Part shown: in pieces, positions 41,140 through 52,074 of the stretch | How positions within the stretch are numbered: the first letter of the stretch is position 1 | How the letters are laid out: each line of letters opens with the position of its first letter | Assembly: GCA_036924085.1 (NCBI GenBank) | Contig: JAVGWX010000013.1 | Span: 44,071,175-44,135,174 of the forward strand | Length of the DNA: 64,000 nucleotides | Source of the DNA: Ariolimax columbianus | Lineage: Eukaryota > Mollusca > Gastropoda > Stylommatophora > Arionidae | Reading direction: 5' to 3' | Made by a program: the position numbers and the translations under genes | The notes under the pieces: generated by a model | Database searches by the model: none | Seen by the model: only the letters and a program-made list of their open reading frames with translations | What the model was told of the DNA's origin: nothing

Positions 41140-42095
41140 CTTGAAAATTGTCTCACAATGCTGTAGAACGAATACACTGGCTGACTAACTTTCTTACGAT
41201 GCTGTAGAATCAATATATTGGCTGACTAACTTTCTTACAATGCTGTAGAACCAATATATTGGCTGACTAACTTTCTTACAATGCTGTAGAACCAATATAT
41301 TGCCTGACTAACTTTCTTACGATGCTGTAGAACCAATATATTGGCTGACTAACTTTCTTACGATGCTGTAGAACCAATATATTGGCTGACTAACTTTCTT
41401 ACGATGCCGTAGAACCAATATATTGCCTGACTAATTTTCTTACGATGCTGTAGAACCAATATATTGGCTGACTAACTTTCTTACGATGCTGTAGAACCAA
41501 TATATTGGCTAACTTTCTTACAATGCTGTAGAACAAATATATTGGCTGACTAGCTTTCTTCCAACGCTGTAGAACCAATATATTGGCTGACTAACTTTCT
41601 TACAATGCTGTAGAACCAATATATTGGCTGACTAACTTTCTTACAATGCTGTAGAACCAATATATTGCCTGACTAACTTTCTTACGATGCTGTAGAACCA
41701 ATATATTGGCTGACTAACTTTCTTACGATGCTGTAGAACCAATATATTGGCTGACTAACTTTCTTACGATGCTGTAGAACCAATATATTGCCTGACTAAC
41801 TTTCTTACGATGCTGTAGAACCAATATATTGGCTGACTAACTTTCTTACGATGCTGTAGAACCAATATATTGGCTGACTAACTTTCTTACGATGCTGTAG
41901 AACCAATATATTGCCTGACTAACTTTCTTACGATGCTGTAGAACCAATATATTGGCTGACTAACTTTCTTACGATGCTGTAGAACCAATATATTGGCTAA
42001 CTTTCTTACAATGCTGTAGAACAAATATATTGGCTGACTAGCTTTCTTCCAACGCTGTAGAACCAATATATTGGCTGACTAACTTTCTTACAATG
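41140..42095. repeat. 41-bp minisatellite with 488-bp block duplication
   Basis: About 23 units of CAATATATTGGCTGACTAAC plus TTTCTTACGATGCTGTAGAAC. A rare 37-bp unit (GGCTAAC for GGCTGACTAAC) followed by an AAATATATT / TAGCTTTCTTCCAACGC unit appears twice, 488 bp apart (from 41501 and 41989), equal to eleven 41-bp units plus one 37-bp unit. Confidence 0.95.
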
Positions 42096-42360
42096 ATGTA
42101 TGTATCGTTTTAAAAAGTTTTCGTACATTATACATAAAAGTTTATCTACACGAAGTATTTCTACATGTATGTACCTGTACTTCCTGGTAATAGTTTCATA
42201 TTGCAAGAATATATGTATTTCGGCGTGAATGAGTTAACGTCACAAATGGACGAACAAATAAGCATTGTGGGTCGCAGTGCAGTGTTCAATAGAAAAAAAA
42301 GAGGAAAATCGCATGCACACGCTTGCAACAACTTGTGCAAAATGCAACATGTAAATTAAC

Positions 42361-43020
42361 GAGACGAAGGTAGAAACTATGTTGATCAGTAGTACACCTG
42401 GGTCACTCAACATAAGTGTAAATAATATTGCTCTTCAACATGCCCGTGAGTTAAAGTATTTCGGGGGCGTTTTTTTCTGTAGATGGTGGAATCGACAGGG
42501 AAATCGAGATTAGATGTCAGAAAGCATCTGCAGTGACTTATCAGCTGTCAGCATTGCTTAGACACCCGAGCATTAGTTTCACAATAAATAAACAGTATAT
42601 TTCATCTGGCTCTGTGCTACCAGTGCCAAATATGGCCTCTGTCGAGGGCGTGTCGGAATAGAATTTCGGAGTGTGAAATGAAGTGTTTCAGGAAGGTAAT
42701 CGGTGTTAAACGGGCAGAATACGAAACAACGACATTTGAAGTATACTCTGCACTAGTTTTTTGCAAAATACATTTCCATGCAAAACATACGCTGGCTTGG
42801 TTTTCATATTGGAATATCACTTTCCACTAATGACTTACAACACTGCTGGATCTAGCTACAGGGCAAGATAGTAGTCGTGGGGCATGTGGATAGATTACAT
42901 TCGAATAAGTGTGCAACGACACGGGCTCCCAACGTTCGACATATCGCAGGACAGACGACTTAATCTCCCCACGACGCTCAACGGCATACGTGGATCGAAA
43001 GAAAATTAACTCAATTAATT
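42361..43020 (+). pseudogene. LINE relic, group 4
   Basis: Plus-strand copy collinear with 432-1135(-): STPGSLNISVNNIALQHA, ELKYFGG, CQKASAVTYQLSALLRH, MKCFRKVIGV-like and MWIDYIRISVQRHGL. Several frameshifts. Confidence 0.82.
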
Positions 43021-43024
43021 CCTC

Positions 43025-43535
43025 ATCAGTAACACACCCCGAAATGAACACATACCTTTACGACACACTTACAACATAGATTCTACACTAGCAACTTTTG
43101 CTTCCAACAAAACCTAGACACATCCAAGAATATTTAACCACCATAAATGCGCATAGAAACCACGTTCTCTCTAGAACCGCCAATCTTGAATGAATGCATA
43201 AAGGCTGACAGATTAAAATCCAACCTAGCGTAAGAAGCGGTACTGATAACCTTAGGTTCTCCAGACCACACTGGCGGTCTCTCTTTACCGTGGGGTATAT
43301 CAGTTTCTGATACTAGAACTTGATCTAAGGACGTAGACGCTTCATTGATTTTCAATCGCAGTCTCAATTCAACAAGTTTACGTTTATGTGTTTTTACCGG
43401 GAGTCTTTTCTAGTCCAGGTCACAAGTGGTTGCATATCAGACGCTGCCGTAAAGGATTAAGTGTTGGTAAATTCCTTTATACTAGGCCTCAGATATATGC
43501 TCGTTTTTAAGAAGAGATCAAGTGATAATATTCAG
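43025..43535 (-). other. Unassigned minus frame, possible exon relic
   Basis: The minus frame 43134-43409 reads KRKLVELRLRLKINEASTSL, DQVLVSETDIPHGKERPPVW and RLDFNLSAFMHSFKIGGSRE before a stop. Composition looks protein-like and no repeat explains it, but I recognise no family and no firm splice sites. Confidence 0.25.
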
Positions 43536-43539
43536 ACTA

Positions 43540-43846
43540 GGAACAGGTCACTGAAAAAAAACATATGTTCAATAAATAAAAAATTGGGCACGCAGACATG
43601 AGGCGATGAGGAGAGAACAAACAAACTGTTGAACATGTTCTATAGATTACCGGCTCCACGAGAGGAGCAAAGTGATTACATGTCACTCCCCTAACCCAAT
43701 TGATAGATAAGCTGTTTGGTGACGAGATAAGCTTGAGAACAACCGTCGGATTGTTGAGTGAAATAAGTTCGATTATTTCGAGCAAACGAAGAAGCAGTAG
43801 AAGAAGAAGAAGAAGAAGAAGAAGAAGAAGAAGAAGAATAAGATAT
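43540..43846 (+). pseudogene. GAA-tailed LINE C-terminal fragment
   Basis: Reads IGHADMRR, stop, GENKQTVEHVL, then LTQLIDKLFGDEISLRTTVG and LLSEISSIIS, followed by (GAA)n at 43797-43843. The EQTVEHVL finger-like block and the KLFGxxxSLRTT ending are typical of RNase H LINEs. Different subfamily from the 27-kb copy, with the same tail type. Confidence 0.78.
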
Positions 43847-43849
43847 TTC

Positions 43850-44400
43850 AGTGTGTCACAATGTTTCTTCATTATGTCTATCCTTTACTAATTAAAGTCA
43901 GGTATATATTTACAGCTGAGTAGACTGGAGCGTATTGAGACTGGTTATTGAACCTGGTAGCGTTGCCACCAGAAACACGCGGTGCAACCACTGTGCTGTC
44001 CGGTCGCTCTTCTGATAGGGAAATATCAAGTGTGCTGCGTGATTTGTGTTCCTCGTGTGTGAATGAGCATTCGTAAGCGTCCGTGAGAGAAAATATGTCT
44101 AGTATGGACCCGACAGCGTCATACGCAGAAGGGAAGAATAGCACAATTATAACCCCCATGCCTGCCATGAAAGTTGGCTATACAAAGTTGTGTATGTGGT
44201 TAGCAGCTTCATCATGTAGACCACACTTCTAAAAGATATATATCCCTAAGGGATCTCTTGATTTGGTATTTGTGAAGGCGATCTGTAGTGGGTTATTTTA
44301 ACTAATGGTATTCTTCTTTGTGATGCAGTAGAAGAAGAAAAAAAGAAGAAGCAATAGAAGAAAAAGAAAAGAGAATAAAAGAGGACAAAGCAGGGAAAAG
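43850..44400. other. Possible LINE relic, uncertain
   Basis: The plus-strand TAGACTGGAGCGTATTGAGA resembles 50000-50020 and could be a DRLERIQN motif of LINE RTs. A 96-codon minus frame with a hydrophobic start (MAGMGVIIVLFFPSAYDAV) overlaps it. Neither reading is convincing. Confidence 0.3.
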
Positions 44401-44403
44401 AAG

Positions 44404-44921
44404 TAATAATGGTAGTGGTAGTTATAGCGGTTGTGGTGGTGATGGTAGTAGTAGTAATAGTAGTAGTAGTAGTAGTAGTAGTAGGTAGTAGCAGCGGTAG
44501 TGCTAGCGGTAGCAATATTGGTAATAATAATAGTAGTATACCCCTAATAGCAGCAGTAGTAGTAATATTAGTAATAGTTGCTGTGCAGTGTTAGTAGCAG
44601 TAATAGTAGTAATAAAATGAGTTGTAGTAATACGTGCAGCAGTAGTAACAGCAGCAGCAGCAGTAGTAGTGGTAGCTGTAGTAGTTGTAGTATACGTACT
44701 AATGGTAGTAGTAGTTGTTGTAGTAGTAGTAGTAGTTGTAGTAGTAGTAGTAGTAGTTGTAGTAGTAGTAGTAGTAGTTGTAGTAGTAGTAATAGTAGTA
44801 GTAGTAGTAGTAGTAATAGTAGTAGTCGTAGTAGTAGTAGTAACAGTAGTAGTGGTAGTAATAGTAGTAGTAGTAGTAATAGTAGTAGTAGTAGTAATAG
44901 TAGTAGTAGTAGTAGTGGTAA

Positions 44922-44956
<35 letters not shown>

Positions 44957-45014
44957 GTAGTAGTAGTAGTAGTAGTAATAGTAGTAGTAGTAGTAATAGT
45001 AGTAGTAGTAGTGT

Positions 45015-45046
<32 letters not shown>

Positions 45047-45162
45047 TTAGTAATCACAAAAGTAGTATTACATGTATTGTTAGTGGTAGTAATAGTAGTA
45101 ATAGTAGTAGTAGTAGTAGTAAAAGTAGTACTAGTAGTGATATCAATAGAAGGAGCAGTAGC

Positions 45163-45210
<48 letters not shown>

Positions 45211-45230
45211 CGTCGTAATAGTAATAGATG
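44404..45230. repeat. 830-bp imperfect (AGT)n microsatellite
   Basis: Trinucleotide TAG/AGT with interruptions, reading as poly-Ser, poly-Val or poly-Thr in different frames. The large Thr-, Ser- and Val-rich ORFs are artefacts of it. Confidence 0.97.
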
Positions 45231-45400
45231 AAGAAGAAAAAGAAGAAAAAACATAAAGTAAAAGAAGCACTACAAGAAGAAGAAGAAGAGAAAGAAAAAA
45301 AAATGAAAAAGAAAAAGAAGAAGAAGAGGAAGAAGAACAAAGACAGGAACAAAAATAAGAAACTTGAAACAAGATGAGAAAAAAGAAAAACATGAATCAA
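45231..45400 (+). repeat. GAA/GA-rich purine tract
   Basis: Purine tract attached to the (AGT)n block. Confidence 0.85.
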
Positions 45401-45649
45401 CAAAATAAAACTAATGAGCCTACCAGCGTGTTTTTGTTGGTTTTGTCATTAACGGAATTTATTGTCAAAATATGTCATTTTTGTGTTCACTTCCGCCATT
45501 ATTGCTAGTTACAAATATACAGACGGACAGTCAAATTTCCATCACATTCCTGGGAAATGTAAGGCACAACTTGTTAAGCACAAATTCAACTTAAATTTTA
45601 AAACGATAAAATCATGAGCTGGCCATGTTGATGTTGTTAAAGGCTCCTG

Positions 45650-45795
45650 GTTTCCCTGTATTCAATCTGGACCTTTCTTTAATTAATGTGTAGCTATGCC
45701 CTCTTGCTCTTGCAGGTAGCTGTACATTTTTTTTGGCAAAAACGTGTTATGCTCTAAAGTATTTCCATTGGCTATCTCAACTTAACTTAACGTTT
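45650..45795 (-). pseudogene. Short LINE fragment (group 3)
   Basis: The complement encodes the RARGHSYTLIKERSRLNT-like stretch that also appears at 47620-47680. It ends where the S3/LINE composite begins. Confidence 0.65.
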
Positions 45796-45925
45796 TTATA
45801 CTGGTTTAAAAGACTCTGCAGAGACTGTATACAACCAGTTTCTTTGAGGACGGTTAACTGATGAGTGAGTCTTATGTTAATAGTTTCAAACTCTGGAGCA
45901 AAGTAGACTTCATCGTCAGCAGAAG
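45782..45925 (-). mobile_element. S3 SINE fragment with the LINE-type tail
   Basis: On the complement: TTTGCTCCAGAGTTTGAAAC, CATCAGTTAACCGTCCTCAA then AGAAACTGGTTGTATACAGT and TTAAGTTAAGTT. Here the S3 body is joined to the group 3 LINE 3' tail rather than the ACTAAG tail. Confidence 0.85.
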
Positions 45926-45972
45926 GGTATCCCCACCTGCCGAGAGCATCGTACAAAGCGCGAACTCCGTAG

Positions 45973-46660
45973 CTCCAGCGATGAACCCAGGGATCTCCAG
46001 CGATGAACCCAGGGATCTCCAGAGATGAACCTAGGGATCTCCAGCGATGAACCTAGGGATCTCCAGCGATGAACCCAGGGATCTCCAGCGATGAACCCAT
46101 GGATCTCCAGCGATGAACCCAGGGATCACCACCGATAAACCTAGGGATTTCCACCGATGAACCTAGGGATCTCCACTGATCAACCTAGGGATCTCCACCG
46201 ATGAACCTAGGGATCTCCACTGATGAACCTAGGGATCTCCACCGATGAATCTAGGGATCTCCACCGATGATCCCAGGATCTCCACCGATGAACCTAGGGA
46301 TCTCCACCGATGAACCTAGGGATCTCCATCGATGAACCCAGGGATCTCCAGCGATGAACCCAGGAATCTCCAGCGATGAACCCATGGATCTCCAGCGATG
46401 AACCCAGGGATCTCCAGCGATAAACCTAGGGATCTCCAGCGATGAACCTAGGGATCTCCACCGATGAACCCAGGGATCTCCACCGATGAACCTAGGGATC
46501 TCCACCGATGAACCTAGGGATCTCCACCGATGAACCTAGGGATCTCCACCAATGAACCTAGGGATCTCCACCGATGAACCTAGGGATATCCACCGATGAA
46601 CCTAGGGATCTCCACCGATGAACCCAGGGATCTCCAGTGATGAACCCAGGGATCTTCAGA
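45973..46660. repeat. 22-bp minisatellite
   Basis: About 31 copies of GGGATCTCCACCGATGAACC plus TA. Two unit types, CACCGATGAACCTA and CAGCGATGAACCCA, occur in blocks and each type is internally homogeneous. Confidence 0.96.
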
Positions 46661-46674
46661 AAAATTTACATCAT

Positions 46675-46755
46675 GAACCGACCGTCGCAGCTCGAATTCG
46701 AACCTGGACCGTCTGAACACGAGGCAAACGGCTTGACCATTTCACCACAGAAACC
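46675..46755 (-). mobile_element. tRNA-like SINE head fragment
   Basis: The complement reads GTGGTGAAATGGTCAAGCCG then GGTTCGAATTC, an A-box/B-box-like pair about 40 bp apart. No body can be recognised and the acceptor stem does not pair, so it is not a tRNA gene. Confidence 0.5.
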
Positions 46756-46779
46756 CGCTAGTCCGGTCACGTGCAATAT

Positions 46780-46975
46780 ACTGACCAGAACGTCGAGCCA
46801 TGGTCAGGCACAATATGCTGATCAGAGTCAGGCACAATATACTGATCAGAGTCAGGCACAATGTACTGATCAGAGTCAGGCACAATGTACTGATTATAGT
46901 CAGGCACAATATACTGACCAGAGTCAGGCACAATATACTGATCAGAGTCAAGCACAATATACTGACCAGGACGTC
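46780..46975. repeat. 24-bp tandem repeat
   Basis: Seven to eight copies of TCAGGCACAATATACTGATC plus AGAG. The core is shared, inverted, with the 37- and 38-bp satellites. Confidence 0.93.
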
Positions 46976-47079
46976 GCTTTATGTGGCTATACGCGGAACC
47001 ATTTACATCTCCGACTTGCAATAACTCCTTAGTCTAATGACTCGATAGGAACAGAGACAAACCAACCAGACGTGTCTAC

Positions 47080-47310
47080 CATCATCCGGAATAAAACGAT
47101 CGACATACATCGCATATGTTCTTAGAATGAACAACAACCGTCTCCCATTGCAAGCACTCGAATGGACAAGAGGAAGACCCAAGGAAACACTCAGAAGAAC
47201 AATCATCCGAGAAGGCCCAACACCATACAAGATCTAAAAAAAACATCGTTACGTCGATCCAGCTGGAAATCATTTGTTTCTGGCTTATGCGCCGAATTTA
47301 GCGCGCAAAA
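47080..47310 (+). pseudogene. LINE C-terminal fragment, RTE type
   Basis: Reads VLRMNNNRLPLQALEWTRGR then PKETLRRTIIREG, and in another frame SSWKSFVSGLCAEFS. This is the ALxWxxxGRPxxTxRR...W..xVxGLC ending of RTE-type LINEs. Confidence 0.72.
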
Positions 47311-47434
47311 AACACGAACAGACAGAAACTTTATTGGTGTCTTGTATCTTGATATAAATCTGATACAGCTAAGTGGATAGTTGCCATGCAAATATATCAA
47401 GCGTTCTCATTACCAGGCTTTTAATGTAGCTTCT

Positions 47435-47725
47435 TTGAACTGCTTTAGAAGACTGCAGAGTCTGTATACAACCAGTTTCTTGCTTTACATTCACTTGTTC
47501 TACAAATAATTAAGCGCATCCAATCTATTGTTAAGTGCATTATATTGCCCCTGTCTCCACTATTTCATGCGGCAATGCATTAGAAACACTTACCACTCGT
47601 TGACTAAAAAATGGTTTCCTGGTATATCCAATCTGGACCTCTCTTTAATTAATGTGTAGCTATGCCCTTTTGCTCTTGCATGTAGCTGTACTTTTCTTGT
47701 AAAAACGAACTCTAAAGTATCTCAA
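47435..47725 (-). pseudogene. LINE relic (group 3) 3' end
   Basis: Complement of the C-terminal segment, ending in GGTTGTATACAGACTCTGCA and AGTC. 5' truncated. It lies head to tail with a composite S3 copy that ends in the same tail. Confidence 0.8.
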
Positions 47726-47726
47726 C

Positions 47727-47950
47727 TTAACTTAACGTCTTTATACTGGTTTAAAAGACTCTGCAGAGTCTGTATACAACCAGTTTCTTTGAGGGCGGTT
47801 TACTGATGTGCCCGTCCATCTTAATAGTCTCAAACACTGGAACAAAGTAGACCCGCGGTCTGTTAGGCTCCATCTATGCTGATCTTAACAAACCACCTAA
47901 CCGTTATCTGTGTTATGTCATGTGACACAGTTAATCACCTCTTACCACAT

Positions 47951-48007
<57 letters not shown>

Positions 48008-48040
48008 GGTGCAGTGGTGCCCGGGCGGACCACTGTGTTA
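47727..48040 (-). mobile_element. S3 SINE with LINE-type tail and internal (CT)n expansion
   Basis: On the complement: AGCATGTGGTAAGAGGTGAT, TAACTGTGTCACATGACATA, GTTTGAGACTATTAAGATGG, AAGAAACTGGTTGTATACAG, ACTCTGCAGAGTCT and TTAAGTTAAGTTGAG. A (CT)n run of about 27 units (47949-48004) sits exactly where other copies have CACAGAGAGCATG. Confidence 0.88.
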
Positions 48041-48049
48041 AATCATCTC

Positions 48050-48660
48050 GGATTTTTATCTTTTCTAGACTGTAGGCTGGTTTTTCTGAGTCTTATATCA
48101 TAACTGCAATTCTGGAATTCAACTATCAGTTGTGATGCTCTTCTGTGTATCTTAACATAACTTAACTTCATTATACTGGTTTAGAAGACTCTACAGTCTC
48201 TATACAACCAGTGTATTTAATCTTAGAAATTACTGTGACCATCCAATCTATTCTTGCATGCATTAACTAACTCTGTCTCCACCACGTCCTGTGCCAATGC
48301 TTTCCAAGCACTCACCACTTTCTGACTGGAAAAAATGTTCCCTAATATCCAATCTGGACCTGCCTTTAAATAATTTGAAACTATGCCCTTTAGTTCTTGT
48401 AGTCGGTTGAACTTTAAAAAACGTGTTATAGTCTAAAATATCCTTTCCATTTATTAATTTATAAACCTGTATTAAGTCACCTCGAATTCTTCTCTTATCT
48501 AGACACTGCAGACCAGTTTTTCTCAGTCTTTCCTCAGAACTATAATTCTGGAATCTAACGATCATTTTTGTAGCTCTTCTTTACATAATTTCTATTATGT
48601 CTATATACACTCTGTGCAAAGGACTTCACACGTGAATACAGTACTACAATGTAGGTCTCA
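48050..48660 (-). pseudogene. LINE relics, group 3 (two pieces)
   Basis: A short piece (48050-48150) and a longer one (48155-48660). The latter reads IVRFQNYSSEERLRKTGLQC, LDKRRIRGDLIQVYKLINGK, TTRTKGHSFKLFKGRSRLDI and REHFFQSESGECLES, a clean 100-codon C-terminal frame of a CR1/L2-like LINE, ending in the palindromic tail (diverged: ACTCTACAGTCTC). Best-preserved copy of this group. Confidence 0.9.
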
Positions 48661-48799
48661 CTTTAAGGACTCTATGCGTGAATAGGTTTTCTAAATGTAT
48701 AATTATGTACGTACTTCTTACATTGAAGGAATAAATGTGTCCAGAAGCACAAAATATTCCGAAGTGAAAGAGTTCCGATAGAATCTCTGTAATATTCCA

Positions 48800-49045
48800 A
48801 GTCACCATACTTACCGTAAGAGTTCTTATTGTTGTTCTTGTGGATGTTCTTGTTATTAAAAGCTCACAACAAGTAAGTTTACTCTTTTCTTCGCCCTCAA
48901 AATGGCGGTAGGTGGCGGGCGGGTTGCATTAGTCTTCCTCAAGTCCCGAGCGTGCTGATGAAAGTGGACCGTGGTCATCCAGGTGGTTGTGGTTTCCAGG
49001 GAACGCTACATGGAAGAGAGATCGTGATCTTGGTCTTTATATTAT
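48800..49045 (-). mobile_element. S4 element body
   Basis: Complement of the S4 body: CTGGAAACCACAACCACCTG side, CAGCACGCTCGGGACTTGAG, GTAAACTTACTTGTTGTGAG. Its satellite side continues as the 37-bp array. Confidence 0.8.
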
Positions 49046-49720
49046 GCCTGATCCTGGCGACGTCCTGGTCAGTGTATTGTGCTTTTCCATTGTGTGATGT
49101 CCATGTCAGTATATTACACTTGTCCCTGGCGCGACGTCCTAGTCAGTGTCTTTCAATTGTCCCTGGAGCGACATCCTGGTCAGTGTATTGTACTTGTCCC
49201 TGGAGGGACCACCTGGTCAGTGTATTGCACTTGTCCCTGGAGCGACCAGCTGGTCAGTGTATTGTACTTGTCCCTGGAGGGACCACCTGGTCAGTGTATT
49301 GCACTTGTCCATGGAGCGACATCCTGGTCAGTGTATTGCACTTGTCCATGGAGCGACATCCTGGTCAGTGTATTGTACTTTTCCATTGTGCGATGTCCAT
49401 GTCAGTATATTGCACTTGTCCCTGGAGCGACATCCTGGTCAGTGTAATGTACTTGTCCCTGACGCGACATCCTGGTCAGTGTAATGTACTTGTCCCTGGA
49501 GCGACATCCTGGTCAGTGTAATGTACTTGTCCCTGACGCGACATCCTGGTCAGTGTAATGTACTTGTCCCTGGCGCAACGTCCTGGTCAGTATATTGCAC
49601 TTGTCCCTGATGCGACGTCCTGATCAATATATTTTGCCTGACCATGGCCTCCTTTAGAACTAAAGAAGGCCATGGCCTGACCCTGGCTTGACGTCCTGGT
49701 CAGTATATTGGGACTGACCG
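49045..49720. repeat. 37-bp satellite array attached to S4
   Basis: About 18 copies of GCGACATCCTGGTCAGTGTA plus TTGTACTTGTCCCTGGA, with CACCTGG, CATGTCAG and GACGCG variants. A minor unit (TTTTCCATTGTGTGATGTCC) appears at both 49083 and 49381. Core GTCAGTGTATTG matches the 24- and 38-bp satellites. Confidence 0.95.
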
Positions 49721-49724
49721 GAAT

Positions 49725-50085
49725 AGTCTCAGTTTCCCTACCATACTGACAATGTGTCATGTACTTCCATTTGTTGAAGCATACTCCGTTTAAATACTGT
49801 ATCTGACTAAACGGCTTACAGAAAATTCCCAGTCACTTGCATTGCGGTTTCCCATCAATTCTTTTTACATTATGATGTTGCTAGCCCTATTCACAAACTT
49901 TATTAGCTGCCTCTTAGAATATGCAGGGAAGGAAACAGTGGCAGTATTCTGATTGCTCATGGATCTCACCGGTAAATCACATCACGTATTTACATATGGA
50001 TAGACTAGAGCGTATTCAGAACACGAACGAATCCTGTACCTCTGCGTAGAACCACAAGAGCTCTAATCAATCTGCCATTATTTTT
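49725..50085. other. No clear feature
   Basis: A short DRLERIQN-like reading near 49995-50020 hints at LINE RT sequence but is too short to call. Confidence 0.35.
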
Positions 50086-50089
50086 CTTC

Positions 50090-50800
50090 TCTTTCTTTCG
50101 TTCACTTAAAAATATTGTCTATATCTGTTTTTTGTAGTTCACATACAGGCCCGTAAAGTTTCTCTTCGAGTGTTGTTTGCATGGGCCAGTGAGATTTTCT
50201 CTGTAAATTATATTCAGTTTTGTAGTATAGTATGTGCTCTGCTGTCTGGGGTGCCTGTCCGCGTGTACACATGGCTGAGTTGCCAATCTTCATTTTTGTG
50301 TACATGTGGCTGCGAAGTCGGTTGTGTCCTGTTCTAAGGCGCAACACATCAGTTTGTTCTTGTCTGTTCATCTTATGGTAATCGTCAAGTGTTACCGTTG
50401 AGGGCTTTCTGATTTGATTTGATCATCTTTATCTTCTGTCGGTATGTATCTGGCACATCTGGTTGCTCGTCTGCAGCACCCTACTTTGCCAGTCGATCTG
50501 CTATATCGTTTCCTGGTACTCCACAATGAGAAGGTATCCACTCCATGACAATATTGCGCTCGTTGCTCAGTTCAGATAGTAGAGCCTGTAGATCTGGCAG
50601 TTTCTCAAATTTAAGTGCTTGGAGTGCTGATTGCGCATATGTCAGAGATACTACAGGTTGTGAACCGACATTGGTGTTCAACAGTTTCTCAGTTGCCACC
50701 TTGATTGCCTGTATTTCTGCATCATATGTCATTCACACTGCAGTATTCTGTAGCACTCAAGGCAAAATCCCAGGTAGATGTGGCAGTAACAAGCAAATAC
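50090..50800 (-). pseudogene. RNase H-bearing LINE relic
   Basis: The minus strand reads MTYDAEIQAIKVATEKLL (RNase H glutamate), SLTYAQSALQALKF (TDSQSAL in active enzymes, so the aspartate is now tyrosine), VMEWIPSHCGVPGNDIADRL (histidine, asparagine, aspartate kept), then after a break VLRLRTGHNRLRSHMYTKMK and a finger-like block with one cysteine turned to arginine, and KLYGPVCELQKT. One frameshift separates the two halves. Confidence 0.88.
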
Positions 50801-50845
50801 ATACAATTTGTCTTGTGTGGGAATGTCTACATAACTGCGTAGTTT

Positions 50846-50912
50846 ATGTGTGTGTGTGTGTGTGTGTCGGTGGGCCTGTGTGTACACGCGTATGTGTGTG
50901 TATGTGTGTTTA
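50846..50912. repeat. (GT)n microsatellite
   Basis: TG dinucleotides with one interruption; potential Z-DNA. Confidence 0.9.
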
Positions 50913-50914
50913 AA

Positions 50915-51610
50915 GCTAAGCTGTTCTCTTCTCCCTTATATGTAACTCTTCACATTTTACAGCCAGCTCTATACAGAGAAGACCGATAAGCCTCTAATTA
51001 ATTGTCAAATCGTGATTTAGATATTTATTGCGCAAGAGAAGATATCAAGTTCTAAATTGAGCTCACGGATTTTATGGACTTTCTAAGGGGGAAAAATTAG
51101 GATATGCAATAAATGTTTCATTGAAAAAGCACTTTTAACACATCTGAGCAGTTCGACAAAATACATAAACACAGAAAATACGTGAATATTCTATATTCTT
51201 GGCATGATGTTTATGTTTTGCTGCTGAAACTTCAAAATATTTGATCTGGTGAATTCCGTTCTTCTGTTTTTTAAATCTGCCTTTGATGTTTTTGCTTATT
51301 GCGCAGTTTGGTGTAATTATGCCTGCGATGCGTGTAAATGTCTCAGTTTTTTGTTAATTTGTTCATCAATGTTTTAATTGGTTTAAGGTTAAATACGTTC
51401 AGTTTCTTGATTTTTTCCCCTCTTTATACTTATTTCCAATTCTACATGTTGACAATGATATTAGTTCGTTCTTCTTTGGTCCACTTTTGGCATGCCCGTC
51501 TCACACTTTTCTGGCACATCCTGTTATTTCAGCGAACTTAAACTGATCATTTTTACATCACGTCTTGTTTTTTGTGCATAAGATTTGTTCATTTTTTTCG
51601 TCCGTCTTTT
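50915..51610. other. No recognisable feature
   Basis: AT-rich spacer. Confidence 0.5.
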
Positions 51611-51611
51611 G

Positions 51612-52005
51612 TTGTTGATAAAGTCCTTGTGACCGTAACCTACCTATACTATTGTTGTTGATAAAGTCCTTGTGACCGAAACCTACCTATACTATTATTG
51701 TTGATAAAGTCCTTGTGACCGTAACCTAACTATACTATTGTTGTTGATAAAGTCCTTGTGACCGTAACCTACCTATACTATTGTTGTTGATAAAGTCCTT
51801 GTGACCGTAACCTACCTATACTATTGTTGTTGATAAAGTCCTTGTGACCGTAACCTACCTATACTATTGTTGTTGATAAAGTCCTTGTGACCGTAACCTA
51901 CCTATACTATTGTTGTTGATAAAGTCCTTGTGACCGTAACCTACCTATACTATTGTTGTTGATAAAGTCCTTTTGACCGTAACCTACCTATACTATTGTT
52001 GTTGT
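51612..52005. repeat. 43-bp minisatellite
   Basis: Nine copies of ATTGTTGTTGATAAAGTCCT plus TGTGACCGTAACCTACCTATACT with only three or four substitutions, so it is young. Confidence 0.96.
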
Positions 52006-52074
52006 CCTGGTGCTATAACTCAGGCTTTGCCTTAATTTTTCTTTATCGACTTTTAACTTTTTCGAGAGGGATGG

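Noticed and set aside
43878..44168. 96-codon minus frame with a signal-peptide-like start
   Set aside because: The opposite strand may be LINE RT, and no splice or homology support exists.
44503..45393. Thr-, Ser- and Val-rich ORFs up to 296 codons
   Set aside because: Translations of an (AGT)n microsatellite and the purine tract beside it.
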